Shown one piece after another: positions 26,228 to 35,626 of a stretch of DNA of 64,000 nt (position 1 is the first letter of the stretch; the number at the start of each line of letters is the position of its first letter). The translations under genes and the position numbers were made by a program. Source of the stretch: CAVUAA01 sp963739345 (GTDB lineage Bacteria; Chlamydiota; Chlamydiia; Chlamydiales; JAFEGQ01); the NCBI GenBank assembly GCA_963739345.1, contig CAVUAA010000001.1, positions 868,001 through 932,000 on the forward strand, in the 5' to 3' direction. The notes beneath the pieces are model-generated. The model had not been told where the DNA came from and ran no database searches. It was given only the letters and a program-made list of their open reading frames with translations.

Positions 26228-27139
26228 ATGAACAAGAAAGACCTCCTCCCAAGAGCTCCCGGTACCATCCGAATCGCCCAAATCTCCGATATGCACTGCT
26301 ACCGCGTGACGCTCAATCCCTTACAATTCTTGAGCAAGCGGTGGGTGGGAAACATCAACGTCCTCTTCAACAGGCGGCTCAAATACCACAAAGACCCCAA
26401 CCCCGCCATGATCCAGCTCTTTGAGGACTTAGGGGTCGACCACGTTATCCTCTCCGGCGACCTCACCACCACCGCCCTCCCTGCCGAGTTCCAGGTGGCC
26501 CGCGACTTTGCCGACCAGATCGAGGCGCGCGGCATCCAGATGCACGCCATCCCCGGCAACCACGACAATTACACCAGACACTCCCTCCGCACCAAGATCT
26601 TCTACAAATATTTTGAAAAGGAGACCCACAGCAACGGCTTCTCCATGCGTGACGAAGGCGTCGCTCTCAGACCTCTTGCACCTGGATGGTGGTACATAGG
26701 TCTCGACACCACCCTCCCCACCCCCCCCCTCTCCGCCATCGGCCGTTTCACCCCCGCCATCGAAGCCAAGCTCGAGGAGGCGCTCCGCCAGGTCCCTCCC
26801 GGCGACCAAGTGCTCCTCACCAATCACTTCCCCATGTTCAACACCATCCACCACTCCCACGACCTGCGCCGCTGCGACGCCCTTCGCGCCCTCCTCGTCC
26901 GCTGGCCTAACGTCAAGCTCTACCTCCACGGCCACGTCCACCGCCAATCCATCACCGACCACCGCACCTCTGGCCTCCCCATCATCCTCAATTCGGGCAG
27001 CTGCGGCTTCAAGCGTCGCGCCACCTTCCACCTCATCGACCTCGCTCCCGACAATATAAAAGTTTATGTTTACTCCCGTGAAAAACGGGGTGACCAGCAG
27101 GGTAACTGGACCCTCCGCGAGCGGGCCCAATTTTCTTGA
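26228..27139 (+). CDS. Calcineurin-like metallophosphoesterase
   Basis: The 303-residue protein has the full metal-binding set of this superfamily: QISDMHCY (about residue 20), ILSGDLTTT, IPGNHDNYT, LLTNHFP and LYLHGHVHRQS. It should be a cytoplasmic phosphodiesterase or phosphatase, but the substrate is not evident. The ATG at 26228 is chosen because the match to the family starts soon after it; the TTG at 26210 adds six residues. Downstream of groEL3 it occupies the position of the phosphohydrolase CT754 in Chlamydia trachomatis. Confidence 0.9.
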   Translation: MNKKDLLPRAPGTIRIAQISDMHCYRVTLNPLQFLSKRWVGNINVLFNRRLKYHKDPNPAMIQLFEDLGVDHVILSGDLTTTALPAEFQVARDFADQIEARGIQMHAIPGNHDNYTRHSLRTKIFYKYFEKETHSNGFSMRDEGVALRPLAPGWWYIGLDTTLPTPPLSAIGRFTPAIEAKLEEALRQVPPGDQVLLTNHFPMFNTIHHSHDLRRCDALRALLVRWPNVKLYLHGHVHRQSITDHRTSGLPIILNSGSCGFKRRATFHLIDLAPDNIKVYVYSREKRGDQQGNWTLRERAQFS

Positions 27140-27194
27140 TCTAATCACTCCTTCTTCTTTACAGTTGTTTAACAACTTGGCGAGGAGGGGAAAG

Positions 27195-27857
27195 ATGGTA
27201 ACGACTAAAAAGATCGATCATGAGACCAATTTGGCGCTGGCAGCAGGGCTGGCAGCAGGAGCAATTGGGGTGGTGTTTGGCACACCGCGTGAAGCGGCGG
27301 CTGTAGCAGCAATCTCCTCTCTTGCCGGCGCAACAATCTCCTCTCAGATTCCTAGGAATTGGGCGAAATCAGAGAACAGGCGACTCGGAAGCACCGTCAT
27401 TGCCACTTGTTTGCTGTTTCTAGCCGCACGGGGTGTGGGGCAAAAGATGCCGGTGGAAATGGCCGCTGCAGGTCTCGCCGGAGCGTGCGGCGCGGTGACG
27501 TTCTATAAGCCAACAGCCAGTACCGAGTTCGAGAGCCTTCCGTTCTTAGTGGCAATGGGCTACTCGGTGCTCAGCGCCCACCTCTTCCCCACACATAGGC
27601 CCACATTTGCCAACGCTCTCCTCGTCGTCAGCGCCACCCATCTTTGCGCACAAGAATTCACTGAATTCGTAGAGGACGACAAGGCAAAAAACATGATTTG
27701 GTGTGGAAAAATCGCTGCCCTTCTTGCTCTCCACGACCTTGGTAGACCGATCGGTTTTCCTGTCCGATGGCGACAACTATGGTATGCGGGCATCGCCATG
27801 GAGGCCATCCCGCCCCTCATAGCCAAATTATTAGAAAATAACGACGTTCATACGTAA
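27195..27857 (+). CDS. Unknown membrane protein, 220 residues
   Basis: The ATG at 27195 has a strong GAGGAGGGG site just upstream, so the longer open frame is disregarded. The product is rich in Ala and Gly, with several hydrophobic segments of 16-22 residues (about 15-45, 70-100, 120-155 and 185-205) and a short acidic loop (FTEFVEDDKAKN). No motif points to a function. It follows the phosphoesterase by 55 bp and may be co-transcribed with it. Confidence 0.7.
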   Translation: MVTTKKIDHETNLALAAGLAAGAIGVVFGTPREAAAVAAISSLAGATISSQIPRNWAKSENRRLGSTVIATCLLFLAARGVGQKMPVEMAAAGLAGACGAVTFYKPTASTEFESLPFLVAMGYSVLSAHLFPTHRPTFANALLVVSATHLCAQEFTEFVEDDKAKNMIWCGKIAALLALHDLGRPIGFPVRWRQLWYAGIAMEAIPPLIAKLLENNDVHT

Positions 27858-27883
27858 GTCATTTTATACGTATTCTCTCCCGA

Positions 27884-28094
27884 GACGACAGTATGAGCAT
27901 ACTTGCGCAGGTCCTTCCCACAAGACTACCGCATGAGCATGCGACGCGCGGGTCCGCCAGATAGTGCAGTAAGCGACGATCCCAAGGGTTTACCCTGGGT
28001 GAGGAGTACACTGTGCTATCTGGTGTGGCCCCCGCAAGCATGCACCCTGGGTGAGGAGTACACTGTGCTACATGGCGCGGGCCGCGCAAGCAGG
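27884..28094. repeat. Cluster of direct and inverted repeats with two matched hairpins
   Basis: Two ~52-bp direct repeats (27991-28042 and 28043-28094) share GGGTGAGGAGTACACTGTGC and end in CGCAAGCA. Upstream lie two more repeated units with the hairpins AGTATG-AG-CATACT (27890-27903) and CGCATG-AG-CATGCG (27930-27943). A segment near 27946-27989 is an inverted, diverged copy of the 52-bp unit. The cluster fills the space between a plus-strand gene and the convergent SNF transporter, reaching the latter's stop. Confidence 0.75.
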
Positions 28095-29474
28095 CTAGGC
28101 GCCGAACCACTTGTCGACATTAACTAGACCCGCCTCTTGAAGCATTACGAGGATGATGGCGAGGGGGATGAGGTAGCGAATCAGCCAGCGCCAGGGGCGA
28201 AAGAGGGCTGGGACGCCGGTCCCCTCGGTAAAGGCAACTTTGACTTGGTCACGTGGCACTCTCCATCCGACGAAGATACTGGTAAACAGGGCGACGGTGG
28301 GGAGGATCCAGGTGCTGACGAGGGTGGACATGGTCTGAAAGTAGGTCATGCCATACATCTCAACCCACTGAGGGAAGAGGTAGGGCGTGCCGGAGAGCGC
28401 GCAGGGGATACCAAAGAAGAGGATGAGGCCGGCTGAAATGAGAGTAGCTCTTTTGCGGCTCCAGCTGTAGAGGTCCATGAAGTTGGCGACGAGCACCTCG
28501 AGCATGGCCACGGCGGAGGTGAGGGCGGTGAAAACGAAGAGGACGAAGAAGGCGACAGAGATGAGGAGGGAGGCGGGCACCTGGCCAAAGAGCACAGGTA
28601 GAGTTTTAAAGACCAACCCTGATCCACCGCTCGGCTCGAGGCCAAAGGTAAAGACGATGGGGAAGATCATGAGGATGGCGAGGATGGAGATGATGACGTC
28701 GGAGGCGACGACAATCATGGCGGTCTTAGGAATGTCATCGTCAGGACGGAGATAGCTGCCGTAGGTGATCATGATCCCCTGGCCCAAACTGAGCGTAAAC
28801 AGTGCAAGACCCAGAGCAACGAGGACACTTGAAGGGGTGAGGCGGCTTGGATCGGGGTAGAAGACGAAGCGGGCCGCTTCGGAGAAGCCGTCGAGGGTCA
28901 TACTGTAGAAGAGGAGACCAATCAACAAGATGAGGAGGGAGGTGGTCATAATTTTGCTCCACCGCTCAATCCCCTTTTGAATCCCCTGGTAGACCATGGC
29001 AGAGGTGATGAGGGTGAAGAGGAACATAAAGAAGAGTGTGATGCTGGGCGAGTGGGCGAGGATGTCAAAGACATTGCTGATTTGCTCAGGGGTCTTTCCC
29101 TCTGCAAAGTTGTTGAGAGAGAGAAGAATATAGTTGAGCCCCCAACCGGCAATTACCTGATAGTAGGACATGACGAGGAGAGTGCCAAAGACCGCGAGCC
29201 AACCAATCAGGCGCCAATTTTTGGATCGGTGAGAGAGGGCATCAAACGTTCCAACTGCCCCCCTCTGTGAGGCGCGGCCCAAGATGAGCTCACCGATGAA
29301 GACGGGAATGCCGATCACAATGGTGAAGCCGAGGTAGATAAGGACAAAGAGGCCGCCCCCGTTTTCCCCAGTAATGTAGGGAAACATCCAGAGGGTTCCG
29401 AGTCCGACCGCCGAGCCAATGGCGGCCATGATGAAACCAAGACGGCTCGCCCAATGTTCACGTTGATGTTTCAT
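28095..29474 (-). CDS. Sodium-dependent transporter of the SNF (NSS) family
   Basis: The start is placed at ATG 29474, giving 459 residues beginning MKHQREHWASRLGFIMAAIG, then SAVGLGTLWMFPYITGENGG, the classic SNF helix-1 sodium and substrate site. PVFIGELILG and AGWGLNYI follow, and about eleven or twelve membrane segments are visible. Bacterial members import amino acids with Na+, likely from the host here. The longer open frame upstream lies over the divergent YkgJ-like gene and is spurious. The gene starts 46 bp from that gene, so the two promoters overlap or face each other. Confidence 0.92.
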   Translation of the reverse strand: MKHQREHWASRLGFIMAAIGSAVGLGTLWMFPYITGENGGGLFVLIYLGFTIVIGIPVFIGELILGRASQRGAVGTFDALSHRSKNWRLIGWLAVFGTLLVMSYYQVIAGWGLNYILLSLNNFAEGKTPEQISNVFDILAHSPSITLFFMFLFTLITSAMVYQGIQKGIERWSKIMTTSLLILLIGLLFYSMTLDGFSEAARFVFYPDPSRLTPSSVLVALGLALFTLSLGQGIMITYGSYLRPDDDIPKTAMIVVASDVIISILAILMIFPIVFTFGLEPSGGSGLVFKTLPVLFGQVPASLLISVAFFVLFVFTALTSAVAMLEVLVANFMDLYSWSRKRATLISAGLILFFGIPCALSGTPYLFPQWVEMYGMTYFQTMSTLVSTWILPTVALFTSIFVGWRVPRDQVKVAFTEGTGVPALFRPWRWLIRYLIPLAIILVMLQEAGLVNVDKWFGA

Positions 29475-29520
29475 ATGGTCTACTGCTATCCTCTTTCGAA
29501 AAGAAAAAAGGGTAGCTGTA

Positions 29521-29934
29521 GTGAGCAAAGAAAGCAAGCCATTGGCCTGGTACAGTGGAGGTTTGAATTTCAAGTGCACGGAGTGTGGCAAGTGCTGCAC
29601 AGGGGGGCCAGGTGCTGTGTGGGTCACACCAGAAGAGATTGCCGCCCTCGCCGACCGGGTAGGACTCTCCGAAAAGGCGTTTCGGGAGCAGTATACGGAG
29701 AAAGAGGGAAACAGGATCACATTGATTGAAAAGCCTGATTCCTATGATTGCATTTTTTTGAAGGGCAAGCTTTGCTCCGTCTACGAAACAAGACCTAAGC
29801 AGTGCCGCACATTTCCGTGGTGGCCCTCCAATCTCTCTTCGCGCGAAGAGTGGAATAAAATAGAGTGCGAGGGGATCAACCCGGACGCGCCACTCGTCCC
29901 CTTTGAGGAGATCGAACGATGCAAAAACTCTTAG
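29521..29934 (+). CDS. YkgJ-type cysteine-cluster protein
   Basis: This 137-residue protein carries the zinc or iron chelating pattern of the YkgJ family: KCTECGKCCTGGPGAVWVT near residue 20, then a spaced set DCIFLKGKLCSVYETRPKQC. Family members bind a metal or Fe-S cluster, but their role is unsettled. It starts at GTG 29521. Its last codons overlap the start of the phosphohexomutase gene by 16 bp, so the two are in one operon. Confidence 0.85.
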   Translation: MSKESKPLAWYSGGLNFKCTECGKCCTGGPGAVWVTPEEIAALADRVGLSEKAFREQYTEKEGNRITLIEKPDSYDCIFLKGKLCSVYETRPKQCRTFPWWPSNLSSREEWNKIECEGINPDAPLVPFEEIERCKNS

Positions 29935-31623
29935 ACGCCACCACTGAAAAAAATGTGCAGGCGTGGCTGACGGGCGATTACGACGCCGAAACAAAGCAGG
30001 CGATTGAGGCGATGTCAACCGACGAATTGACCGACGCGTTCTACCGGCAGCTTGAGTTTGGAACGGGGGGCCTCCGCGGTCTAATGGGAGTGGGATGCAA
30101 CCGGGTCAATGTCTATACCATCCGCGCTGCCACCCAGGGGCTTGCCAACTACATCCGCAAGACCTCCCAGGGAGAGCCCTCTGTCCTTGTCGCCTACGAC
30201 TCACGTCACCACTCTCGCACCTTCGCTGAGGAGACCGCCCGCGTGCTGGCCGCCAACGGAATCAAGGCCTATATCTTCAAAACGCTCCATCCCACTCCTC
30301 TCGCCTCCTTTGGCTGCCGCCACCTCCGGTGCGCTGCGGCAGTGATGGTGACAGCCTCACACAATCCCCCCGCCTACAATGGCTACAAAGTCTACTGGAG
30401 TCACGGCGGCCAGGTGCTCCCCCCACACGACCAGGGGATCATCAGCAGAGGTGACCATGGTCACCTCCCCCGACGATGTGCGCGAGGCGCCTCTCGACGA
30501 TCCGCTCATCGAATGGATCGGCGAAGAGGTGGATCAGGCCTATCTCAACACCATTGCTCACGAAGCGACGCTAAAAGACCAGAACAAGAGCCACGGCCCG
30601 CAGCTGCGCGTCGTCTACACCAGCCTTCACGGGACGGGCGAACCACTCATTCTCGCCACCCTGCGCGAATGGGGCTTCACTGACCTCCACCCGGTCGAGA
30701 AGCAGTGCATCCCCGACGGTGACTTTCCTACCGTCGACAAACCCAACCCCGAGGAACAGGCGGCGATGAAACTGGGCATGGAGCAGCTGCAAGCTGTTGA
30801 GGGGGACATCCTTCTCGGCACCGACCCGGATGCCGATCGCCTAGGCGTCGGCGTCCGCCACAACGGCGAGGTGACCCTCCTCAACGGCAACCAAATTGCC
30901 TCCCTCTGTCTCGATCATCTTCTCACCCACTCCGCCCTCCCCCCCTCACCCGCCGCCATCAAGACCATCGTCACTACCGAACTGTTTTCTGCCATTTGCA
31001 CATCCCACAATGTCACCTGCTGCAACGTCCTCACCGGCTTCAAATACATTGGCGAGCTAATGGAGTCGTGGGCGCGGGACGGCGACCACAGCTTTGTTTT
31101 TGGGGCCGAGGAGTCCTACGGCTACCTGGTCGGCACCCACGCCCGCGACAAAGATGCGATCGTCTCCGCTGCCCTCGTCTGTGAGATCGCCCTCGATGCC
31201 AAGCTCAAAGGAGAAACCCTCCTCGACAGACTAGACGCGCTCTACAAACAGCACGGCTTCTATCGGGAGGGGCTCCGCTCGCTCACCTTTGAGGGGAAGG
31301 CGGGAGCCGAGCGGATGACCTCACTCATGGAAGCACTCCGCGCCACTCCCCTCACCCACTTTGCAGGCATCGCCATCCGCACGGTCGAAGACTACAAAAC
31401 CGCCACTGCCACTGACCCTTCCACTGGCAAGACAAGCTCCCTCACCCTCCCCCGCTCCAACGTCTTACTCTACTGGCTTAAAGATGGCAGCCGCCTCGTC
31501 GTCCGCCCCTCAGGAACTGAGCCGAAAATCAAACTCTATGGCGGTGTGATGGATAAGGAGCTCTCCACCGCCGACGAGAAGCTCGACGCCCTCCTCACTG
31601 ACCTCCAAGCACACCTCCAATGA
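29919..31623 (+). pseudogene. Phosphoglucomutase/phosphomannomutase, interrupted by a one-base frameshift
   Basis: Frame 1 (from 29919) gives the N-terminus with LEFGTGGLRGLMGVG and the active-site TASHNPPAYNGYKVYW; frame 2 resumes near 30445 with AEVTMVTSPDD and carries the metal loop GTDPDADRLGV, the sugar loop GAEESYGYLVG and the phosphate loop RPSGTEPKIKLY. Removing one base at 30434-30444 (a GGGG run or the A after ATCATC) joins them to a family-sized protein of about 567 residues. It would interconvert hexose 1- and 6-phosphates for glycogen or cell-wall precursors. All motifs are otherwise intact, so a recent mutation or sequence error is likely. Confidence 0.88.
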
Positions 31624-32939
31624 TCCCAAGTAACCCCCTTCCCGAACTCTACGAGTCCCCAGACGAGAAGCGGTTTGTCGCCGAGATGAACCACCACCTC
31701 TGGCTCTCACGCACCGCTCAGCAAGTATGCGCTTTCCGTGATCTTCCCATGTGGCTGATGGCCGCCAACGCCATTGTCTGGAACGGCAGCGGCGTCCGCC
31801 TGCCCGTGATCGGCGGCCCGCAAACTCCGTGGCACTGGGGAGCTTTCCTCGCCTGTGGCAACCGACTTGGGTGGCTCATCCCCATCGTTTATTTCAATCC
31901 GCTTGCCAACCTGTGGAAAGTGGCCGCTGCTGCCACCGCGACCCTCACCATCCTCTGGCCAATCGCCGGCATCGCCCATGGCGAGGCGGAGACCTTCTAC
32001 ACGCTGTTTGAGGAGTGGGAAAAGGGGCTTTCCAAGGCTTTAGAAGATGAAATATTATCGTGGCAGTACAGTCTGGGTACCCTTAACGTGAAACAACTGT
32101 CAACTGTGGTCAAAAGGGCTAAGCACCGACGAAAACTGTTTGCCTTATGTCCGTTCAATCTAAAACGCCTCAAATCAGCCTCGCCCAATGCCGCGGTCCT
32201 CCAATTAATCCACCTGCTCGATATCGCCTGCGAACTGGATAGAGTCGATCAGAAGCTGGTCAATGATGCAATAGAGGAACTCTCCAGTGAAGAGACTCCC
32301 AAGACCCTCTCTGACCGCAAGTGGCGATCAGAGACCGCAAAAAGAGACGTCAAAAAGCGCAACGAGCTTCTAACGCTCATCAAAGTTAATGAAAATGAGC
32401 TCAAAACAATCAATGATAGAATAAAACATTTCCGTATTAAACTAGAAAAACTACTCAAGAATCCCCCAATACGGAAGAATGGCAAGATACGCGACCCGTG
32501 CATGAAGCTCGTGCACGACTCTATACAAGCAACTAAGCGCGTCACTGAGCTGTTAACCCAAGTGCCCTCTGACGAATACGCCACACTGAACACCGAGTGG
32601 AAGGAAATCAAAAAACTCTGGTGGAAAGATGACAATAATCTCTACTCGTACTGTGACAACGTTTGCCACCTTGAGTGGCCGGGTAGCTCCCTTGACGTCT
32701 ATGGCGAGAAGTTTGTGCTCGCCCACTGCTTCCAAGACAAGGAAGGCGGGGCGCTCAGGAGAATGATCAAAGCGCTGAAGTCGGGTAAGCTCAGTCCTCG
32801 CGCTTTCTACGACTTGGTGGGTGACCACGTGATGGAGGACGAACCCCAGAAGAAACCGCAGAAGAGTTCTTGGAAGTATCGTGAGGTCCGCTTTGGCGCG
32901 GTTGCGGCGGTGGCCCGATCCAAGATGGTTCCTTCTTGA
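31620..32939 (+). CDS. Unknown protein with two membrane segments and a helical body
   Basis: The 439-residue product overlaps the phosphohexomutase stop by 4 bp (ATGA). It has hydrophobic segments near residues 75-95 and 100-120, then a long charged, mainly helical region with probable coiled coil (RDVKKRNELLTLIKVNENEL region). No family is recognised. Its layout, a short hydrophobic pair and a long helical tail, is like chlamydial membrane-associated proteins. Its last 149 bp are antisense to the end of the DEAD-box gene at 32791-34026. Confidence 0.65.
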   Translation: MIPSNPLPELYESPDEKRFVAEMNHHLWLSRTAQQVCAFRDLPMWLMAANAIVWNGSGVRLPVIGGPQTPWHWGAFLACGNRLGWLIPIVYFNPLANLWKVAAAATATLTILWPIAGIAHGEAETFYTLFEEWEKGLSKALEDEILSWQYSLGTLNVKQLSTVVKRAKHRRKLFALCPFNLKRLKSASPNAAVLQLIHLLDIACELDRVDQKLVNDAIEELSSEETPKTLSDRKWRSETAKRDVKKRNELLTLIKVNENELKTINDRIKHFRIKLEKLLKNPPIRKNGKIRDPCMKLVHDSIQATKRVTELLTQVPSDEYATLNTEWKEIKKLWWKDDNNLYSYCDNVCHLEWPGSSLDVYGEKFVLAHCFQDKEGGALRRMIKALKSGKLSPRAFYDLVGDHVMEDEPQKKPQKSSWKYREVRFGAVAAVARSKMVPS

Positions 32940-34026
32940 TCCGCGCTGAGACGCGGTCGAGAAGCTCAAGCTCGCGGGAAGTGATGAGGGTGACAGCTGT
33001 CCCCTCACGGCCCGACCGCCCGGTCCGGCCGGAGCGGTGAACATAGGTATCGACGTCGCGACCCAGCTGATAGATGAAGACGTGCGTCACTCCCGAAAAA
33101 TCAAGACCACGCGCAGCGACGTCGGTTGCCACCATGTGGCGAATTTTGCCACTGCGGAACTTGGCAGTGATGCCTGAGCGGAGAGGCTGTGAGAGGCCGC
33201 CGTGGAGAAAGTCAACCTGCTGCAAGCCGCGACGTAACGCCCGGCAAACATCTTCGGTTTGATGACGCGACTCACAGAAGATGAGCGATTGCTTAGGGCG
33301 CATGTCGTGAATGAGATCGAGCAACACCTTTGGCCGAGCAACAGGGCTCTTCACAAAGACAAAACGGTGGTCAATCTTGTCCGGGCTCGGCTTCTTCCCC
33401 TGGAGGATCATCTCTTCGGGCGACTTCATATAGGCGCCGGCAATCTTCTTGATCGCCAAGGGCATGGTTGCTGAGAAAAGCAGCGTCTGGTGATCGTGAA
33501 CTAGACACTGAATGATGAATTCGAGGTCATCGACAAAACCCATGCTCAGCATCTCATCCGCCTCGTCGAGAATAAGCGTCTCCACATGTGACAAGTCGAT
33601 CATCCTCCGATGAACTAAATCAATCAAACGCCCCGGCGTGGCGACTAGAATCTGGACACCCGCGTTGAGCTTGGCCATCTGGATGGTCGCATCATCACCT
33701 CCGTAGAGAGCGTACGCTTTAACCCCCTTCCTCTGCCCAATCCGCTGCGTCTCGGTCGCATACTGGATTGCTAGCTCACGAGTGGGGACCACGATGAGCG
33801 CTTGAATCTCTTTCCGATTGGTGTCCACCCGGTTTGAAACAGGAATAGCACACGCCGCCGTCTTGCCCGAGCCGGTCTCGGCCAACGCAATCAGGTCTTT
33901 GCCATCCATGATGAGTGGCATTGTCTTCGCCTGCACTGGGGAGGGCTTCTCAAAGCCCATTCCGGCCAGCGCGTCTAAAATCTTAGGATCGAGTCCAAAA
34001 TCAGAAAACTTCATGAACCCATCCAT
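32791..34026 (-). CDS. DEAD-box ATP-dependent RNA helicase
   Basis: The 411-residue protein has all motifs in order: Q motif with FEKPSPVQAKTMP, AETGSGKTAA (I), VPTRELAIQ (Ia), ATPGRLIDL (Ib), LDEADEML (II), FSATMP (III), IFCESRHQT (IV), ATDVAARGLDFSG (V) and HRSGRTGRSGREG (VI). The C-terminal tail of about 40 residues is basic and rich in Pro, Ser and Arg. It should unwind short RNA duplexes in ribosome assembly or mRNA turnover. It is a close paralog of the next upstream gene. The tail is encoded where the convergent gene 31620-32939 overlaps by 149 bp. Confidence 0.93.
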   Translation of the reverse strand: MDGFMKFSDFGLDPKILDALAGMGFEKPSPVQAKTMPLIMDGKDLIALAETGSGKTAACAIPVSNRVDTNRKEIQALIVVPTRELAIQYATETQRIGQRKGVKAYALYGGDDATIQMAKLNAGVQILVATPGRLIDLVHRRMIDLSHVETLILDEADEMLSMGFVDDLEFIIQCLVHDHQTLLFSATMPLAIKKIAGAYMKSPEEMILQGKKPSPDKIDHRFVFVKSPVARPKVLLDLIHDMRPKQSLIFCESRHQTEDVCRALRRGLQQVDFLHGGLSQPLRSGITAKFRSGKIRHMVATDVAARGLDFSGVTHVFIYQLGRDVDTYVHRSGRTGRSGREGTAVTLITSRELELLDRVSARIKKEPSWIGPPPQPRQSGPHDTSKNSSAVSSGVRPPSRGHPPSRRKRED

Positions 34027-34060
34027 AACGTGCTGTTGGTTAATTTATTGTTGCAGCGCG

Positions 34061-34131
34061 AGCGCCTGCTGCTGCCGTTTGCGACGGCCAACCTTTGTAG
34101 GTTGGTCTCGTGAGCGGCGGCAGCAGGCGAT
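34061..34131. other. Long hairpin between the two DEAD-box genes
   Basis: GCCTGCTGCTGCCG (34065-34078) faces CGGCGGCAGCAGGC (34115-34128), and within it CCAACC and GGTTGG form an inner stem around TTTGTA. No U-run follows on either strand, so it is not a plain intrinsic terminator. It may be an mRNA stability element or another palindrome-type repeat. Confidence 0.6.
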
Positions 34132-34210
34132 GCGGTGCGACGGTAAAGGAGTCGGCATGATTTTGTGGATGGGTTCATAGAAAGAGTGTACCGGATCGCC
34201 CCCTTTAGGG

Positions 34211-35527
34211 CTACCCACGTCCCCTACCACCCGGTCGGCTGGTCTGACGTGCGCCGCCCTTATGAGGAGCGCCCTTGCGACCACCAAACTGTTTTGGCTT
34301 GTGACCCCCTGGAGCCCCTGGACGACCCCCTGCACGACCTGGCTTGCGGGCACCGGGACGACCACGTGCAGGACCATTAGGACGGCTTGGGTTGGCTCTG
34401 CGCGCACTTCCTGGAGGAGGCGCCGCGCCAATCCATGACGGCTCGCACTGGATCCGCTTGGCTACCTGACCGAGCATCCCAATCTCTTGGTTGGTCACCA
34501 AAGTGACCGCTGTCCCCTCGCGCCCCGAGCGACCAGTTCGGCCTGAACGGTGAACGTAGGTCTCTACAGTACGTCCCAGCTGATAGATAAAGACGTGAGT
34601 AACGCCTGAAAAGTCGAGGCCACGGGCCGCAACGTCAGTCGCTACCATGTGGCGGATCTTCCCCTCACGAAACTTAGTCGTGAGCCGGGTACGAACTCGC
34701 TGAGAGAGCCCACCATGAAGGAATTCGACGCTGTCCATCTCCGCGCCCATAGTTTTGCAAACTTGCTCGGTCTGACGGCGCGACTCACAGAAAATCAAAG
34801 ATTGATTAGGTCCCATCTCACCGATAAGCCCAAGCAACACCTGAGGGCGATCGCCAGGACTCGGAACGTAAACAAACTTGTGATCGATCTGATCTGGACT
34901 CGGCTTGTCACCCAAGAGATGAAGCTCTTCGGGCGTTCGCATGTACTGTCCAGCAATATTTTTGATCCCCTTGGGCATCGTCGCTGAAAAAAGTAGTGTC
35001 TGATGATCGTGCTGAATAGTATCAAAAATAAAGTTAAGGTCTGGAAGGAAGCCCATGCTCAACATCTCATCAGCCTCATCAAGGATAACGGTCTTCACAT
35101 GCTTCAAGTGAACCTTCTTTCGACGAATTAGGTCATTGAGTCGACCAGGAGTGGCAACTAAAACATGTATTCCGCCCTTTAACCTAGCAATCTGGCGCTG
35201 GATGTCAGATCCCCCAAAAACGGCGAGTGTTTTCACCCCTTTAGGTCGTCCAATCCGTTGAGTCTCATTCGCATACTGAATGGCCAGCTCGCGGGTGGGT
35301 ACCACCACAACGACTTGTACAGCCTTGTGAGAGACATCCACCATGTGACACATGGGGATCGCACAGGCGGCGGTCTTGCCCGAACCGGTCTCGGCCAGTG
35401 CAATTAAGTCTTTACCTGCAAGAATTAACGGGAGTGCCCTCTCTTGAACTGGTGAGGGTTTTTCATAACCCATCTCATCAAGTGCTTCTAAAATGCTCGG
35501 ATCTAAATTGAATGATTGAAATGTCAT
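34211..35527 (-). CDS. DEAD-box ATP-dependent RNA helicase with Arg/Gly-rich tail
   Basis: The 438-residue protein is the paralog of the gene at 32791-34026 and has the same complete motif set (YEKPSPVQERALP, AETGSGKTAA, VPTRELAIQ, LDEADEML, FSATMP, ATDVAARGLDFSG, HRSGRTGRSGREG). It differs in a longer C-terminal tail rich in Gly, Arg and Pro (RRANPSRPNGPARGRPGARK region), as in RNA-binding tails of RhlE/CsdA-like helicases. The tail may broaden RNA binding. The two genes probably arose by tandem duplication. They are separated by 184 bp with a long hairpin. Confidence 0.93.
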   Translation of the reverse strand: MTFQSFNLDPSILEALDEMGYEKPSPVQERALPLILAGKDLIALAETGSGKTAACAIPMCHMVDVSHKAVQVVVVVPTRELAIQYANETQRIGRPKGVKTLAVFGGSDIQRQIARLKGGIHVLVATPGRLNDLIRRKKVHLKHVKTVILDEADEMLSMGFLPDLNFIFDTIQHDHQTLLFSATMPKGIKNIAGQYMRTPEELHLLGDKPSPDQIDHKFVYVPSPGDRPQVLLGLIGEMGPNQSLIFCESRRQTEQVCKTMGAEMDSVEFLHGGLSQRVRTRLTTKFREGKIRHMVATDVAARGLDFSGVTHVFIYQLGRTVETYVHRSGRTGRSGREGTAVTLVTNQEIGMLGQVAKRIQCEPSWIGAAPPPGSARRANPSRPNGPARGRPGARKPGRAGGRPGAPGGHKPKQFGGRKGAPHKGGARQTSRPGGRGRG

Positions 35528-35626
35528 TGGCTCCGTTTGCTGCCTTCCCCTAACTGATAGGGCGTTGAATTTTGAGCGAGGAGAAGCAGATCGTCTAAAG
35601 CAAAGAGAAGCATGGAGTAATCTGAT

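Noticed and set aside
27884..28094. CRISPR array
   Set aside because: Only two direct repeats with no spacer between them, plus inverted copies; no cas genes. No CRISPR array was found in the window.
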